A stretch of 64,000 bases of DNA, taken from a bacterium (GTDB taxonomy: Bacteria > Elusimicrobiota > Elusimicrobia > UBA1565 > UBA9628). The stretch spans positions 45,645-109,644 of the forward strand of contig JAJZAK010000003.1 of assembly GCA_021799485.1 (NCBI GenBank), given 5' to 3'. Below are positions 1-16,014 of this stretch, one piece after another; within the stretch, counting starts at the first letter, position 1; every line of letters starts with the position of its first letter. Position numbers and translations under genes: made by a program. The notes under the pieces are model-generated. The model did not search any database and had not been told where the DNA came from. It saw only the letters and a list, made by a program, of their open reading frames with translations.

Positions 1-194
1 TGGGTAGCGGTGTTCGGAAGGGATAAACGCTGAAAGCATCTAAGCGTGAAACCCGCCTCAAGATAAGGTTTCCCGTCGGACGCCGCAAGGCGTCCGCCTA
101 AAGGACACGAGTAGACGACTCGTTTGATAGGCCGCGAGTGTAAGCGCCGCGAGGCGTTCAGCGAAGCGGTACTAATCGTCCGTGCGGCCTGGCC
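1..194 (+). rRNA. rrl: 23S ribosomal RNA, 3' end (partial)
   Basis: The window opens inside the last domain of 23S rRNA. The segment contains the near-invariant terminal signature with GAAAGCATCTAAGC and, close to the end, GCGGTACTAAT followed by a CCGTGCGGCCT stretch that matches the usual 3' end. The 5' part lies outside the window. The end is placed by comparison with the E. coli terminus, give or take a few bases. No tRNA is seen in the 95-base spacer before the 5S gene. Confidence 0.95.
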
Positions 195-289
195 GTATTC
201 TTCGATCGAAGAGAAAAGCTCGGTCTTCTTGGAAAGCGTTGGTCAATATCGTATGATATGCTGTTTTGGCGAAATCTTGGGGTCTCGGC

Positions 290-413
290 AAGGCCGGTGA
301 CAATTCCGGCGGGGAAACACCCGTTCCCATTCCGAACACGGCAGTTAAGCCCGCCAGGGCCGATGGTACTAGCGCCCAACTCGGCGCTGGGAGAGTAGGT
401 CGTTGCCGGCCTT
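290..413 (+). rRNA. rrf: 5S ribosomal RNA
   Basis: A 124-base region with the 5S hallmarks: CCCATTCCGAACACGG, TTAAGCCCGCCAGGGCCGATGGTACT and GGGAGAGTAGGTCG. The ends are set by the closing helix AAGGCCGG (290-297) with CCGGCCTT (406-413). The pairing continues outward, GGTCTCGG with CCGAGACC across a C/A mismatch, which probably forms the processing stem of the precursor. No T-rich terminator follows, so the rRNA transcript may continue into the next genes. Confidence 0.96.
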
Positions 414-454
414 ACCGAGACCCTGGGGCATCGGGGGCCCGTGGCATCCTGATC

Positions 455-1237
455 TTGGGCCTATCCTTTGGTTGCTCCGCTGGCGCGGGCGCGAAAACGC
501 TCGGGCTGTCGGCGAGGCAGATGCCGGCGGGGTCGTTTCAAATCGTTCCGTACTTCTCCGGGTTTCAGGATCAAAAGTTGAACTTCGCGGTGACGCAGCC
601 GGCGACGTGCAGCACGCCCAATGGTCTTCCGTTCTCTTGCACGGGGGGCGGGACGGTCGAGGCGAGCGGGAGCGGGCAGGCCGCCATGGTCAAGGTGGTG
701 GCGCAGCCGTGGGAGGGATTTCAATATTATCTGTCGGCGGGCGCCGGGAGCTTCTCGGTGGCGATTCCGTCGGTGACGGTCACGAACACTCTCTCCGGCG
801 ACAATCCCGGGGTTATCTTCGACGGAGGCTTGCGCGCCGTGGTGGTGCCGGATACGATCGTATCCCCGGCGGTCGCCGTCGACGCGGGCTTTTCGGGGTC
901 TTGGTATCCGCTGGACCAGATTTCGGGGGCCTCGACGGGCGGCATCGACGATAGGCTGACGATTTTAAACGAGCAGGTTGCCGTCGAGACCAGCCATTTG
1001 TTTTGTCCCATGGGCGTCGGCGGCTGGAAGTTCGATCCCTACGGCGGCGTCGAATGGGTGCGGTATCAAACCGATTTGAAGGATCTCTCGGACGGGAGCC
1101 ATGCGGGAGGCTTGACGGACGTCGTCACGCCTTTCGCCGGCATTCGCATCGGTCCGTATCCGCACGAGGGTGTTTTTGGCGAGGCTTCCTTCGTGGATGG
1201 CTATCATTACGCGGGGGGGCTTTATATCCAGTTTTAG
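455..1237 (+). CDS. Secreted or outer-membrane beta-barrel-like protein, start uncertain
   Basis: An open frame just after the 5S gene encodes about 260 residues. It has a hydrophobic beginning (LILGLSFGC, possibly a lipoprotein-like signal), then alternating Gly/Ser/Thr/aromatic strands, and ends in an aromatic residue (YIQF), as outer-membrane barrel proteins do. No ATG or GTG with a ribosome site is found at the expected start; TTG at 455 or CTG at 449 are the only candidates. Opening the frame further upstream would run through the 5S gene, so it is not believable. The gene may have lost its 5' end or use a rare start. Function is not recognised. Confidence 0.55.
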   Translation: MGLSFGCSAGAGAKTLGLSARQMPAGSFQIVPYFSGFQDQKLNFAVTQPATCSTPNGLPFSCTGGGTVEASGSGQAAMVKVVAQPWEGFQYYLSAGAGSFSVAIPSVTVTNTLSGDNPGVIFDGGLRAVVVPDTIVSPAVAVDAGFSGSWYPLDQISGASTGGIDDRLTILNEQVAVETSHLFCPMGVGGWKFDPYGGVEWVRYQTDLKDLSDGSHAGGLTDVVTPFAGIRIGPYPHEGVFGEASFVDGYHYAGGLYIQF

Positions 1238-1263
1238 GGCGAGGCGGTTTGTACGGGAGAGCG

Positions 1264-1806
1264 ATGAAATACACGAAAAAAGAAAAGGTCGAAAAGTCAA
1301 AAGAGTTGGCCGTGGAGTTTGGGAAGACGGCCAATCTATTCTTCGCGGATTTCCAGGGGCTTAAGTTCCAGGAGATGGCGGAGTTGCGGAGCAAGGTGGC
1401 CCCCATGAAGGGCCGATTCCAAGTGCTCAAAAATACGATGCTCCGCTTCGCGCTTAAGGGCGCCGGCTTCGAGGGCGCCAAGCCCGACCTTTTTAAGGGA
1501 CAGACGGCGATGCTGCTTGCGCCGGGGGAGGATCCTATCGCGGCGGCGAAGGTCTTGGCCGCATTCGCGAAGCAATTTCCGGCGTTCAAGCTTAAGGCTG
1601 GCTGGGTCGGCGGTGCGTGGCTGGGGGCGGAGGATGTCAAGAAGCTTTCGGCCCTGGCGACCAAACCCGAGCTGCTCACGAAGCTCGCCTCCGTCCTGTA
1701 CGGCGCCATGTCGAATATGGCGGCGGTCCTGGCGGCGCCGGCGAGAGATTTGGCCATGACGTTGAAGGCGTTGGAGGCCGAGCGGAGCAAGGCTCAGGCC
1801 GGCTGA
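1264..1806 (+). CDS. rplJ: 50S ribosomal protein L10
   Basis: 180 residues. L10 anchors the L7/L12 stalk to 23S rRNA. The N-terminal domain has the family pattern (KEKVEKSKELAVEFGKT, then NLFFADFQGL) and the RSKVAPMKGRFQVLKNTMLR region; the C-terminal helix that binds L12 dimers is the Ala-rich tail. ATG 1264 is chosen because GGGAGAG lies just upstream and the homology begins there; the frame is open further upstream but out of family. It is followed by rplL, as in most bacteria, but rplK and rplA are not upstream. Confidence 0.96.
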   Translation: MKYTKKEKVEKSKELAVEFGKTANLFFADFQGLKFQEMAELRSKVAPMKGRFQVLKNTMLRFALKGAGFEGAKPDLFKGQTAMLLAPGEDPIAAAKVLAAFAKQFPAFKLKAGWVGGAWLGAEDVKKLSALATKPELLTKLASVLYGAMSNMAAVLAAPARDLAMTLKALEAERSKAQAG

Positions 1807-1811
1807 GGGGA

Positions 1812-1835
1812 CGTCGCGGGCCTTGGCCCGCGACG
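1812..1835 (+). promoter_or_regulatory. Perfect hairpin between rplJ and rplL
   Basis: CGTCGCGGGCC (1812-1822) and GGCCCGCGACG (1825-1835) form a perfect 11-base inverted repeat with almost no loop (in practice about 9-10 pairs). No T-run follows, so it does not look like a simple terminator. It lies six bases after the rplJ stop and before the strong AAAGGAGG site of rplL. It could protect or set a processing point for the rplL message, since L12 is needed in several copies per ribosome; this role is inferred. Confidence 0.6.
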
Positions 1836-1867
1836 AAGGCGATTAGACGATATTAAAGGAGGAAACA

Positions 1868-2269
1868 ATGGCGACTGCGACGAAGATGGGCAAGGAAGAA
1901 ATCCTGGACGGAATCGCGAATTTGACGGTCTTGGAACTCTCGGAGCTGGTCAAGGCCATTGAGGAGAAGTTCGGCGTGAAGGCGGCTCCGGTCGCCGTTG
2001 CGGGAGCCGTTGCGGCCGCGGCGGCCCCCGCCGCCGGTGGCGCCGCCGCCGAGGAGAAGACGGAGTTCTCCGTCGTCTTGACGGGCGCCGGGGATAAGAA
2101 GATTCAGGTCATTAAGGTCGTGCGCGAGCTGACCGGTCTTGGCCTTAAGGAGGCCAAGGACCTTGTCGAGGCCGCCCCCAAGCCCGTCAAGGAAGGCGTG
2201 GCGAAGGCCCAGGCGGAGGAAATGAAGAAAAAACTGGTGGAGTCGGGGGCGACTGTTGAATTGCGCTGA
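1868..2269 (+). CDS. rplL: 50S ribosomal protein L7/L12
   Basis: 133 residues, slightly longer than the usual 120-130. The N-terminal dimerisation domain ([19 protein letters not shown]) is followed by an Ala/Gly-rich hinge and the conserved factor-binding C-terminal domain ([20 protein letters not shown], then [14 protein letters not shown]). It recruits translational GTPases to the ribosome. A near-perfect AAAGGAGG Shine-Dalgarno sits at 1855-1862, the strongest in this neighbourhood, consistent with high demand for this protein. Confidence 0.98.
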   Translation: MATATKMGKEEILDGIANLTVLELSELVKAIEEKFGVKAAPVAVAGAVAAAAAPAAGGAAAEEKTEFSVVLTGAGDKKIQVIKVVRELTGLGLKEAKDLVEAAPKPVKEGVAKAQAEEMKKKLVESGATVELR

Positions 2270-2295
2270 TCGGGCCAGATAGCCCAGGATCCCGC

Positions 2296-5200
2296 ATGGA
2301 TAATACGCGCGCGAACAGCAAGGTCTCATTCGGACGGATACCGCAGGCGCTCGATCTGCCGGACATGCTCGCGATGCCGAAGGACTCCTTCAGGGAGTTC
2401 CTTCAGGAGGGCCGGTCCGTCGAGGAAAGAGAGGCCGTGGGCTTGCAGGCGGCCTTCGAGGATATTTTCCCGATCGAGTCCGCGGACGGAAGTCTTGTGC
2501 TGGAATTCGTGCGCTATGAACTCGCGGAACCGCGCTATAGCGGCCCCGAGGAAGCCCGCTTTCACGACGCCACCTATGCGCGCTCGTTGAAGGGCATTTT
2601 CCGGCTTTCGTCGCGCCAGCCGTCGGGAAAGCTCAAGGAGATTCTGGAGCAGGAGGTCGTTCTTTGCGAACTGCCGATCATGACGGAGAATGCCTCCTTC
2701 ATCATCAACGGGGCGGAGCGCGTGATCGTCAGCCAGCTTCATCGTTCCCCCGGCATCATCTTCGAGGAGGACGACGAGAAAAAGATATCCGCCCTCGGCA
2801 AGAAGCTCTTTTTCGCGCGCGTCATCCCTTACCGGGGGGCCTGGCTCGAGTTCGAGTTCGACCTCAACAACATCCTTTACGCCAAGATCGACCGGAAGAA
2901 GAAGGTGGAGGTCACGACGCTTTTGCGCGCGTGCGGCATCGAATCCGATGCGGACATCCTGAAGATTTTCTATCCCTATGAGGAGGTTCCCGTCACCGAA
3001 CAGTCCGTGCTTGCGATGCACCACCGCATCGCGGCCGAGGATGCCGTGGACAAGGCGACGGGAGAGATTTTGCTCGAGGCGGGCAAGAAGGTCGCCCATG
3101 AGGCGGTCAAGAAGCTCCTTGAGCGCAAAATCCCTTCCATCAAGCTTTTGCGCGGCGACCCCGAGAAGGACGATCCGGCGATCATCGAGACTCTTCGTAA
3201 GGACAAGATCAAGACCGTCAAGGAAGCCCAGCAGGACATTTATAAGAAGCTGCGGGGCCAGGAGTTCGTGGTCCCCGGCCAGGCCGAGGCCTATCTCGAC
3301 TATCTTTTCTTCCGCAACCCGCACCGCTACGATTTGAGCCGCGTGGGCCGTCATAAGATCGCCGTCAAACTCCACCGCTTCCTTTGGGCCCTTGCCGCGC
3401 GGCGCGATGTGGCTCCAAGGCCGGAGGGGCGGCGGCATAAGTATTTCGCGTTGCCGTCGTTTTCCCGCAGGACGCTCTCCCTTGAGGATGTCGTCGCGAC
3501 GATCCAGCATCTCGTCGCTTTAAACCGCGGCGCGACGCATCTCGTCGAGGGCGAGGCGAAGACGTTCGGAGCTCCCGTGATGCGCGTCGACGGCGCCTAC
3601 GAGGGATTGGCCGAATACCGCAAGAGCTTCGAGCCGGGGTCGGCCCGCGTGGAGACGGAATCGGCTTCGGAGTTGGCTGTGATCGACCTCTATGAGGCTG
3701 GCGGAGGCGACGAGGGGCGGACGGCCAAGGAGGATCTGCGCCGGGATCGTTTCTCCATGGTCAAGTGGGGCGACGCCCTGCGCGAGTGGCAGGCGGCCGT
3801 GCCGCGGCTCTTGGACAAGCACTTCCCGGTGGCGCTTGACGACATCGACCACCTGGGCAACCGGCGCGTGCGCGGCGTGGGGGAGCTCCTTGAAAATCAG
3901 ATCCGCGCCGCCCTCTCCCAGATGTCCCGTGTCATTAGAGACCGGATGAGCTTGCAGGACCGCTCGATGCTGACGCCGCGCTCCCTTATTAACGCGGCTC
4001 CTCTCGTGGCGATCGTCCGGAAGTTCTTCGGCACCTCCCAGCTTTCTCAATTCATGGACCAGATCAACCCTCTGGCCGAGGTGACGCATAAGCGCCGACT
4101 CTCCGCTCTTGGGCCCGGAGGCCTGCACCGCAAGCACGCGGGCTTCGAGGTCCGCGACGTGCATTACACGCATTACGGCCGCATCTGCCCCATTGAGACG
4201 CCGGAGGGCCCGAATATCGGACTTATCACCTCGCTCGCGAGCTATGCGCGCATCAACGAATTCGGCCTTATCGAGTCTCCTTATCGCAAGGTCAAGGACG
4301 GCAGGATCACGGGCGATGTGGAGTACCTGGTCGCCGACGCGGAGAGCGAGAAGATCGTGGCGCAGGCCAACACTCCCGTCGAAAAAGGACGGATCTCTTC
4401 CGATTTCGTCGCCTGCCGTTCCCGCGGCGACTTCCCGACCGTCGATCCCGCGCGGGTCGACTACATGGATATCTCTCCCATGCAGGTCGTCTCCGTGTCC
4501 GCGGGGCTCATCCCGTTTCTTGAGCATGACGACGCCAACCGCGCCCTCATGGGATCGAATATGCAGCGCCAGGCGGTGCCTCTCCTCCTGGCTCAGCCTC
4601 CTCTCGTCGGGACCGGCATCGAGGGGGCCGTCGCCAAGGATTCCGGCGCCTGCATTCGCGCCCGACGTCCCGGCCGGGTGCTCTACGCCTCGGGCGAGAT
4701 GGTCGCCGTTTACGCGGACGACCGTTCCGGCGCGGATCCCACCGATCTTTACTTCCTGCGCAAATACGAGCGCTCCAACCAAGACACCTGCGTCAACCAG
4801 ACGCCGCTGGTGCGCGGCGGGGATCTTGTGCGCGCGGGGGATGTCCTTGCCGACGGCCCGGCGACCTCCGGCGGGGAGTTGGCTCTCGGCTACAACCTTC
4901 TCGTGGCCTTCATGCCGTGGGAAGGTTATAACTTCGAGGACGCGATCTTGGTTTCCGAAAGACTCGTCCAGGACGACGTCTTCACGTCGATCCATATTTC
5001 CGAGTTTGAGTGCGAGGCCCGGGAGACCAAGCTCGGTCCCGAGGAAATCACCCGCGATATCCCCAACGTGGGCACGGAGGCTCTGGAGTCCCTCGACGAG
5101 TGGGGGATCGTCGTCCCCTCGACGACGGTGCGGCAGGGAGACGTCCTTGTCGGCAAGGTGGCGCCCAAGGGAGAGCAGCAGCTGAGCCCCGAGGAAAGGC

Positions 5201-6411
5201 TTTTGAAGGTCATCTTCGGCAAGAAGGCGGAGGACGTCCAGGACGCGTCGTTGCGCGTGCCTCCGGGCGTCTCCGGGAAGGTCATAGGCCGCCGGATTTT
5301 CGTGCGCCGCGAGAAGATCGAGAAGACCGAGGAAAAGCGCCGTCTCGATGAGATCGCCCGCAAACTCGAGGAAGATTTGGAGACGGTGCGTCGCTTCGTG
5401 CAGGAATCGAAGGCCGCGCCGCGCGAGGGCGGATCGAAGGCCAAGGACGAGGAGCGCATCGCGGCTCTCGCCAAGGTTCTTGAAAAGCGTCTCAGGGACG
5501 AGGCCGCGAAGGCCAAGGAGAATTTGAAGTCCGGCGACGAGCTTGCGATTACCGTCAATAAGGTCGTGAAGGTTTATGTCGCCTCGCGCCGCAAGCTGCA
5601 GGTCGGCGACAAGCTCGCCGGCCGCCACGGCAACAAAGGCGTCGTCTCGAAGATCCTGCCGGTCGAGGACATGCCGTGCATGCCGGACGGCACGCCCGTG
5701 GATGTCGTCCTGTCCCCCCTGGGAGTCCCTTCGCGCATGAACGTCGGGCAGCTTTTGGAGACGATGCTCGGCTGGGCCGCCCATACCCTGGGCGTGCAGA
5801 TGGTCAACCCCGTCTTTGACGGGGCCACCGAGGCGGAGATTCATGAGCATGTCCGCAAGGCCAAGGAGGTTCTGCGCAAGCGGGGCGTTCCTGAGAAATA
5901 CCTTCCGACGGACGACTGCCGCATCGCGCTTTTTGACGGGCGCACGGGAGAGCCTTTCCAGGAAAAAGTTTCCTTCGGCTACATGTACGTCATGAAGCTC
6001 AATCACCTGGTCGAGGACAAGATTCACGCTCGTTCCACGGGACCCTACGCCCTCATCACGCGCCAACCCCTGGGCGGCAAGGCCCAGTTCGGGGGCCAGC
6101 GTTTTGGAGAGATGGAAGTCTGGGCCATCGAGGGCTATGGCGCCGCCGCGGCGCTCCAAGAATTCTTGACCGTGAAATCCGACGATGTGACCGGGCGCAC
6201 CAAGATGTACGAGGCCATCATCAAGAGCGACCCGCCGGCCGAGCCGGGAGTCCCGGAATCCTTCAAGGTTCTCGTCAAGGAGCTTCAGGCCCTGGGCCTC
6301 AACGTCGATCTTTTGAAGCTGGGCCATGAAAATGGATCGGAAGGCGCCGCCGCCAACGGGACGCACGCGGCTACGAAAAAGCGGGCGGCCGCCAAGGCGG
6401 GCAAGGAATAA
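2296..6411 (+). CDS. rpoB: DNA-directed RNA polymerase subunit beta
   Basis: 1371 residues, full length. Family signatures are visible throughout: [18 protein letters not shown] near residue 140, the rifampicin pocket ([20 protein letters not shown], from about residue 580), [18 protein letters not shown], and the C-terminal [18 protein letters not shown] block that contacts beta-prime. A charged coiled stretch of about 60 residues (near 1010-1080) carries many Lys/Glu. The rifampicin pocket has Ile where E. coli has Asn518. The gene starts 26 bases after rplL with no attenuator in the gap and ends two bases before rpoC. Confidence 0.98.
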   Translation: MDNTRANSKVSFGRIPQALDLPDMLAMPKDSFREFLQEGRSVEEREAVGLQAAFEDIFPIESADGSLVLEFVRYELAEPRYSGPEEARFHDATYARSLKGIFRLSSRQPSGKLKEILEQEVVLCELPIMTENASFIINGAERVIVSQLHRSPGIIFEEDDEKKISALGKKLFFARVIPYRGAWLEFEFDLNNILYAKIDRKKKVEVTTLLRACGIESDADILKIFYPYEEVPVTEQSVLAMHHRIAAEDAVDKATGEILLEAGKKVAHEAVKKLLERKIPSIKLLRGDPEKDDPAIIETLRKDKIKTVKEAQQDIYKKLRGQEFVVPGQAEAYLDYLFFRNPHRYDLSRVGRHKIAVKLHRFLWALAARRDVAPRPEGRRHKYFALPSFSRRTLSLEDVVATIQHLVALNRGATHLVEGEAKTFGAPVMRVDGAYEGLAEYRKSFEPGSARVETESASELAVIDLYEAGGGDEGRTAKEDLRRDRFSMVKWGDALREWQAAVPRLLDKHFPVALDDIDHLGNRRVRGVGELLENQIRAALSQMSRVIRDRMSLQDRSMLTPRSLINAAPLVAIVRKFFGTSQLSQFMDQINPLAEVTHKRRLSALGPGGLHRKHAGFEVRDVHYTHYGRICPIETPEGPNIGLITSLASYARINEFGLIESPYRKVKDGRITGDVEYLVADAESEKIVAQANTPVEKGRISSDFVACRSRGDFPTVDPARVDYMDISPMQVVSVSAGLIPFLEHDDANRALMGSNMQRQAVPLLLAQPPLVGTGIEGAVAKDSGACIRARRPGRVLYASGEMVAVYADDRSGADPTDLYFLRKYERSNQDTCVNQTPLVRGGDLVRAGDVLADGPATSGGELALGYNLLVAFMPWEGYNFEDAILVSERLVQDDVFTSIHISEFECEARETKLGPEEITRDIPNVGTEALESLDEWGIVVPSTTVRQGDVLVGKVAPKGEQQLSPEERLLKVIFGKKAEDVQDASLRVPPGVSGKVIGRRIFVRREKIEKTEEKRRLDEIARKLEEDLETVRRFVQESKAAPREGGSKAKDEERIAALAKVLEKRLRDEAAKAKENLKSGDELAITVNKVVKVYVASRRKLQVGDKLAGRHGNKGVVSKILPVEDMPCMPDGTPVDVVLSPLGVPSRMNVGQLLETMLGWAAHTLGVQMVNPVFDGATEAEIHEHVRKAKEVLRKRGVPEKYLPTDDCRIALFDGRTGEPFQEKVSFGYMYVMKLNHLVEDKIHARSTGPYALITRQPLGGKAQFGGQRFGEMEVWAIEGYGAAAALQEFLTVKSDDVTGRTKMYEAIIKSDPPAEPGVPESFKVLVKELQALGLNVDLLKLGHENGSEGAAANGTHAATKKRAAAKAGKE

Positions 6412-6413
6412 CC

Positions 6414-10647
<4,234 letters not shown>

Positions 10648-10661
<14 letters not shown>

Positions 10662-11037
10662 TCAGCTTATTCGGCGCGGGCGCATTCGCTCGCGAGGGCG
10701 TACCAAGGCTCCGGCCTTGAGGGCGTGCCCTCAAAGGCGAGGCGTGTGCACCCGCGTCTCGACGACGACGCCCAAGAAGCCGAATTCGGCTCTGCGCAAA
10801 ATCGCGCGCGTCAAGCTTACGACCGGGACCGAGGTCACGGCCTATATTCCCGGCGTGGGGCACAATCTTCAGGAGCACTCGATCGTCTTGATTCGCGGGG
10901 GCCGCGTGAAGGACCTTCCTGGCGTCCGCTATCATATGATCCGGGGTGTTTTGGACGCCTCCGGCGTCGAGGGCCGGCGACAGGGGCGCTCCCTCTATGG
11001 AGCCAAGCGGCCCAAGGAGGCCGCGAAGGCGGAGTGA
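10648..11037 (+). CDS. rpsL: 30S ribosomal protein S12
   Basis: 129 residues. S12 sits at the decoding centre and controls accuracy. The sequence starts [12 protein letters not shown] and has [13 protein letters not shown] and [10 protein letters not shown] intact. Both lysines where substitutions commonly give streptomycin resistance are the wild-type Lys. The start lies inside the end of rpoC (14-base overlap), so the two are likely translationally coupled. Confidence 0.98.
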
Positions 11038-11067
11038 CGATGCCGAGAATCAACGGAGGAAGCAATC

Positions 11068-11547
11068 ATGCCGCGTAGGGGATTAAGGCCGAGGGAGCGC
11101 CGGGGTTTTCCGGCAGCCGACTTTAAATACCAGTCCCAGCTGGTGTCGCGCTTCATTAATAAGATCAATTTCCAAGGCAAAAAGTCGACGGCCGAGCGGG
11201 TGGTCTACGACGCCATGGCGATGGTCGGCGAAAAGTCGGGGCAGGAGCCGCTCGCCGTCTTTACCCAGGCGATAGAGAATGTCCGGCCTCTGCTCGAGGT
11301 CAAGGCCCGCCGAGTCGGCGGCGCGACCTACCAGGTCCCCATGGAAGTCCGCCAGGACCGATCGACGACGCTGGCCATGCGCTGGCTCATCGGCGCGGCC
11401 CGCGAGAAGGCTGGGCGGCCGATGGCGCAGCGGCTCGCCGAGGAGCTTCTCGCCGCTTTTAAAAAGGAAGGAACCGCGTTTAAGAAGCGCGAGGATACCC
11501 ATAAAATGGCCGAGGCCAACCGGGCCTTCGCCCATTACCGGTGGTAA
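11068..11547 (+). CDS. rpsG: 30S ribosomal protein S7
   Basis: 159 residues, the usual length. S7 starts assembly of the 30S head and contacts the E site. Recognised by [36 protein letters not shown] and the closing [13 protein letters not shown] 11068 is preceded by GGAGGA. It is the middle gene of the conserved str operon (rpsL-rpsG-fusA-tuf). Confidence 0.98.
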   Translation: MPRRGLRPRERRGFPAADFKYQSQLVSRFINKINFQGKKSTAERVVYDAMAMVGEKSGQEPLAVFTQAIENVRPLLEVKARRVGGATYQVPMEVRQDRSTTLAMRWLIGAAREKAGRPMAQRLAEELLAAFKKEGTAFKKREDTHKMAEANRAFAHYRW

Positions 11548-11554
11548 ATCCCTG

Positions 11555-13654
11555 ATGCCGAGAGAATATCCCCTGGAGAAGGTGCGCAATATCGGCATCA
11601 TCGCGCACATCGACGCCGGCAAGACGACCACCACGGAGCGCATCCTTTATTACACGGGACGCATCCACAAGATCGGCGAGGTGCACGAGGGCTCGACGAC
11701 CACCGACTGGATGCCCCAGGAGCGCGAGCGCGGCATCACCATCACCGCCGCCGCGACCTACTGCAAGTGGCGTGACTGCCAGATCAACATTATCGATACC
11801 CCGGGACATGTGGACTTCACCGCGGAGGTCGAGCGCAGTCTGCGCGTGCTTGACGGAGCCGTCGTCGTCTTCGACGGGGTTCAGGGGGTCGAGCCGCAGT
11901 CCGAGACCGTCTGGCGCCAGGCGGACAAGTATCATGTTCCTCGCGTCGCCTACATCAATAAGATGGACCGAATCGGCGCCGATTTCTATATGTCGTACCA
12001 GTCCATCATCAAGATGCTGGGCGCCAACGCCTGCCCGATCCAGCTCCCCATCGGGGCCGAGGCGGGCTTCAAGGGGCTTGTCGATCTCATCGAGATGAAA
12101 GCCTTGATCTGGCTCGGCGAGGAACTGGGCGCCAAGTGGGAGGTTGTCGATATTCCCGCCGACATGCTCGACAGGGCGCGCGAATACCGCGAGAAGATGA
12201 TCGAGAAGGCGGTGGAGTTCGACGACGCGGCGATGGAGCGCTACCTTGACGGCCAGCATGATTTTAAAGCCGAGGACATCCGACGCATGTTGCGCAAGGG
12301 AGTCCTCGCCTCGAAGATTTTCCCGGTCCTCTGCGGGTCTTCCTATAAGAACAAGGGCGTCCAGCCGATGCTCGACGCGGTGTGCGACTATCTGCCCTCG
12401 CCCAAGGACCTGTTGCCGGTCAAGGGGACGGACCCCGTGACCGACGCCCCGGCCGAACGACCCGCCGCAGACGACGCGCCGTTCTCCGCGCTGGTTTTTA
12501 AGATTCAAACCGACCCTTACGTAGGCAAGCTTGCCTTCTTTCGCGTCTATTCGGGCGCCTTTAAGGCGGGAGAGACCGTCTTTTTTCCCGCCAAGAGGAC
12601 GGCGGAGCGTGTCGGCCGGCTTCTGCGCATGCACGCCAATACGCGCGAGGAGATCAAGGAAGTGCGCGCGGGCGACATCGCGGCGACGGTCGCGATGAAG
12701 AACGTCGCGGTCGGCGCGACCATGTCGTCCGAGGAGAAGCCCATCATTCTCGAGCAGATCGTCTTTCCGACTCCCGTCATCTCCGTCGCGATCGAGCCCA
12801 AGTCGAAAGCCGACGAGGAAAAGATGTCCGTCGCCCTTGGACGGCTCGCCGAGGAGGATCAGACCTTCCGCGTCAAGGTGGATCATGAGACGGGGCAGAC
12901 CATCATTTCCGGCATGGGCGAGCTCCACCTCGACATCATCGTCGACCGCATGAAAAGAGAATTCAACGTCCAGGCCAATGTCGGGAACCCCCAGGTGGCT
13001 TACCGCGAGACGGTGCGCCGCAAGGTGACGGAGGAGGGCAAGTTCATCCGTCAGTCGGGCGGCCGCGGCCAGTACGGCCATTGCATTCTCAATATCGAGC
13101 CCGTGGAGACGGGCAAGGGATTCGAATTCGTCAACGAGATCAAGCAGGGCCGCATTCCCCGGGAGTTCATACCGGCCGTGGAGAAGGGGGTGCGCGAGGC
13201 GCTCGACGGCGGAGCGCTGGCCGGCTATCCCATCGTCGACGTCAAGGTGACCCTCGTCGACGGCTCCTTCCATGAGGTCGACTCCTCGGAAATGGCCTTC
13301 AAGATCGCCGGCGCCATGGCCCTGCGCTCGGGCTGCAAGAAGGCCAACCCGACCATTCTCGAGCCTATCATGAAGTTCGAGGTCATTACGCCCGAGCAAT
13401 ACATGGGAGACATCATCGGGGATTTGAACAGCCGCCGCGCGCGCGTCCAGGACATGGGCGACCGCGGCCATCTGAAGTTCGTGCGAGCCACCGTGCCGCT
13501 GGGCGAGATGTTCGGCTACGCGACGATCGTGCGCTCCATCTCGCAGGGGCGGGCCTCTTTCAGCATGGAGCCCAGCCACTACGAGGAAGTGCCGTCCAAT
13601 ATTTTGAGGGTGATCGTCGAAAAGAACGCCGCCTTGATGGCGGCGCAGAGATAG
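11555..13654 (+). CDS. fusA: Elongation factor G
   Basis: 699 residues. EF-G is the GTPase that moves tRNAs and mRNA through the ribosome. G1 is [16 protein letters not shown]3 is DTPGHVDF and G4 is NKMD; domain IV with GGRGQYGHC is intact. ATG 11555, seven bases after the rpsG stop, gives the canonical beginning ([20 protein letters not shown]); the reading frame is open further upstream inside rpsG but that part is not EF-G. Confidence 0.98.
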   Translation: MPREYPLEKVRNIGIIAHIDAGKTTTTERILYYTGRIHKIGEVHEGSTTTDWMPQERERGITITAAATYCKWRDCQINIIDTPGHVDFTAEVERSLRVLDGAVVVFDGVQGVEPQSETVWRQADKYHVPRVAYINKMDRIGADFYMSYQSIIKMLGANACPIQLPIGAEAGFKGLVDLIEMKALIWLGEELGAKWEVVDIPADMLDRAREYREKMIEKAVEFDDAAMERYLDGQHDFKAEDIRRMLRKGVLASKIFPVLCGSSYKNKGVQPMLDAVCDYLPSPKDLLPVKGTDPVTDAPAERPAADDAPFSALVFKIQTDPYVGKLAFFRVYSGAFKAGETVFFPAKRTAERVGRLLRMHANTREEIKEVRAGDIAATVAMKNVAVGATMSSEEKPIILEQIVFPTPVISVAIEPKSKADEEKMSVALGRLAEEDQTFRVKVDHETGQTIISGMGELHLDIIVDRMKREFNVQANVGNPQVAYRETVRRKVTEEGKFIRQSGGRGQYGHCILNIEPVETGKGFEFVNEIKQGRIPREFIPAVEKGVREALDGGALAGYPIVDVKVTLVDGSFHEVDSSEMAFKIAGAMALRSGCKKANPTILEPIMKFEVITPEQYMGDIIGDLNSRRARVQDMGDRGHLKFVRATVPLGEMFGYATIVRSISQGRASFSMEPSHYEEVPSNILRVIVEKNAALMAAQR

Positions 13655-13669
13655 AGAGGGGGGATTCAC

Positions 13670-14857
<1,188 letters not shown>

Positions 14858-14880
14858 GGAATCGGGGAGGACTATAGAAC

Positions 14881-15207
14881 ATGCCCGAGACGGCGCCCCA
14901 GCAGGCGCAGCGGATCCGCATCCGTCTGCGGTCCTATGACCATCGGATTCTTGACGCGAGCGTCGCCAAGATCGTGGGGACGGCCAAGCGCACCGGCGCG
15001 GCCGTCTCCGGGCCGATCCTCCTTCCGACTCACATCAAGAAATACACCGTTTTGCGCTCTCCGCACGTGGACAAGAAGTCCCGGGACCAATTCGAGATGA
15101 GGATCCATAAGCGTCTCATCGAGCTCAATAACACGACGCCGAAGACGGTCGACGAGCTCATGGAGCTCGACTTGCCCGCCGGCGTCGATGTGGAGATCAA
15201 GCTCTAA
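14881..15207 (+). CDS. rpsJ: 30S ribosomal protein S10
   Basis: 108 residues, first gene of the S10 cluster. S10 is a 30S head protein and also the NusE partner in antitermination. Recognised by [33 protein letters not shown] and [16 protein letters not shown]. The N-terminal about 10 residues are an extension. GGGGAGG lies before ATG 14881. It overlaps rplC by one base (TAATG). Confidence 0.97.
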   Translation: MPETAPQQAQRIRIRLRSYDHRILDASVAKIVGTAKRTGAAVSGPILLPTHIKKYTVLRSPHVDKKSRDQFEMRIHKRLIELNNTTPKTVDELMELDLPAGVDVEIKL

Positions 15208-16010
15208 TGGCCGAAGAAACAGCCCAGGCTGCGTCCGCGGCCGCGCAACCGGCCTCGGCCCAGGCGCCGGAGACTTTCCGGGCGATTCTCGGCGAGAAAG
15301 TGGGCATGACCCAGATGTTTCACCCGAAGACCAAGGCGCTTTGCGGCGTCACCATCGTGAAAACATCGCCGTGCCGCGTTCTCCGGGTTAAGACGGCCGG
15401 GGGCCCGGACGGCTACGCCGCCGTGCAGCTTTCCTATGGGGCTTGCGACGCCTCCGATCTGGCCAAGCCGCAACGCGCTATTTTTGAGAAGGCGGGCATT
15501 CCTCCCGCGCGGATCATCCGCGAGGTCCGTGTGACGAAGATCGACGGCCTTGGGGCGGGCCAGATCGTCGCGGCGGAGAGGATTTTTAAGACGGGCGACT
15601 ACGTGGACGTCTCGGGGCGCTCGAAAGGAAAGGGCTTCGCGGGCGTCATGAAGAGGCACGGTTTTCGAGGGCTTCCGGCTTCGCATGGAGCCTCCGACAA
15701 GCAGCGCTCGCCAGGCTCCCTGACGGCGCGGCGCTCTCTCGGACGGGTGTTGCCCGGGCAAAGGATGGCCGGCCATATGGGCGCCGTCGCCGTGACGTCG
15801 CCCAAGATCGAGGTCATCAAGGTCGAGCCGGAGCAAGGGCTCATCTATTTGGACGGTCCCGTTCCGGGGCCTGCCGGCAATTTGGTCGTGATCCGCGAGA
15901 CGGTTAAGTCCCGTAAGTTCCGGCGCGAACCGCAGAAGCCCGCGGTGCGCAAGGACAAGATGGGCAACATCATCCAGCCGGCGAAGAAGCCGACGCCGCC
16001 CAAGAAATAA
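15207..16010 (+). CDS. rplC: 50S ribosomal protein L3
   Basis: 267 residues, longer than the usual 210. L3 organises the peptidyl-transferase centre. Core: ILGEKVGMTQMF, GHRGFRGLPASHGASDKQRSPG-like central loop, and GRVLPGQRMAGHMG. An Ala/Gln-rich leader of about 25 residues and a Lys/Pro-rich tail extend it. The start overlaps the rpsJ stop. Confidence 0.97.
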   Translation: MAEETAQAASAAAQPASAQAPETFRAILGEKVGMTQMFHPKTKALCGVTIVKTSPCRVLRVKTAGGPDGYAAVQLSYGACDASDLAKPQRAIFEKAGIPPARIIREVRVTKIDGLGAGQIVAAERIFKTGDYVDVSGRSKGKGFAGVMKRHGFRGLPASHGASDKQRSPGSLTARRSLGRVLPGQRMAGHMGAVAVTSPKIEVIKVEPEQGLIYLDGPVPGPAGNLVVIRETVKSRKFRREPQKPAVRKDKMGNIIQPAKKPTPPKK

Positions 16011-16014
16011 AATC

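Noticed and set aside
266..454. Upstream part of the open frame that ends at 1237
   Set aside because: It runs through the 5S rRNA gene, which cannot encode the protein; the frame is open by chance because of the high GC content.
2326..6366. Long minus-strand open frames opposite rpoB and rpoC
   Set aside because: They are GC-driven shadows of well-known genes, with no family features.
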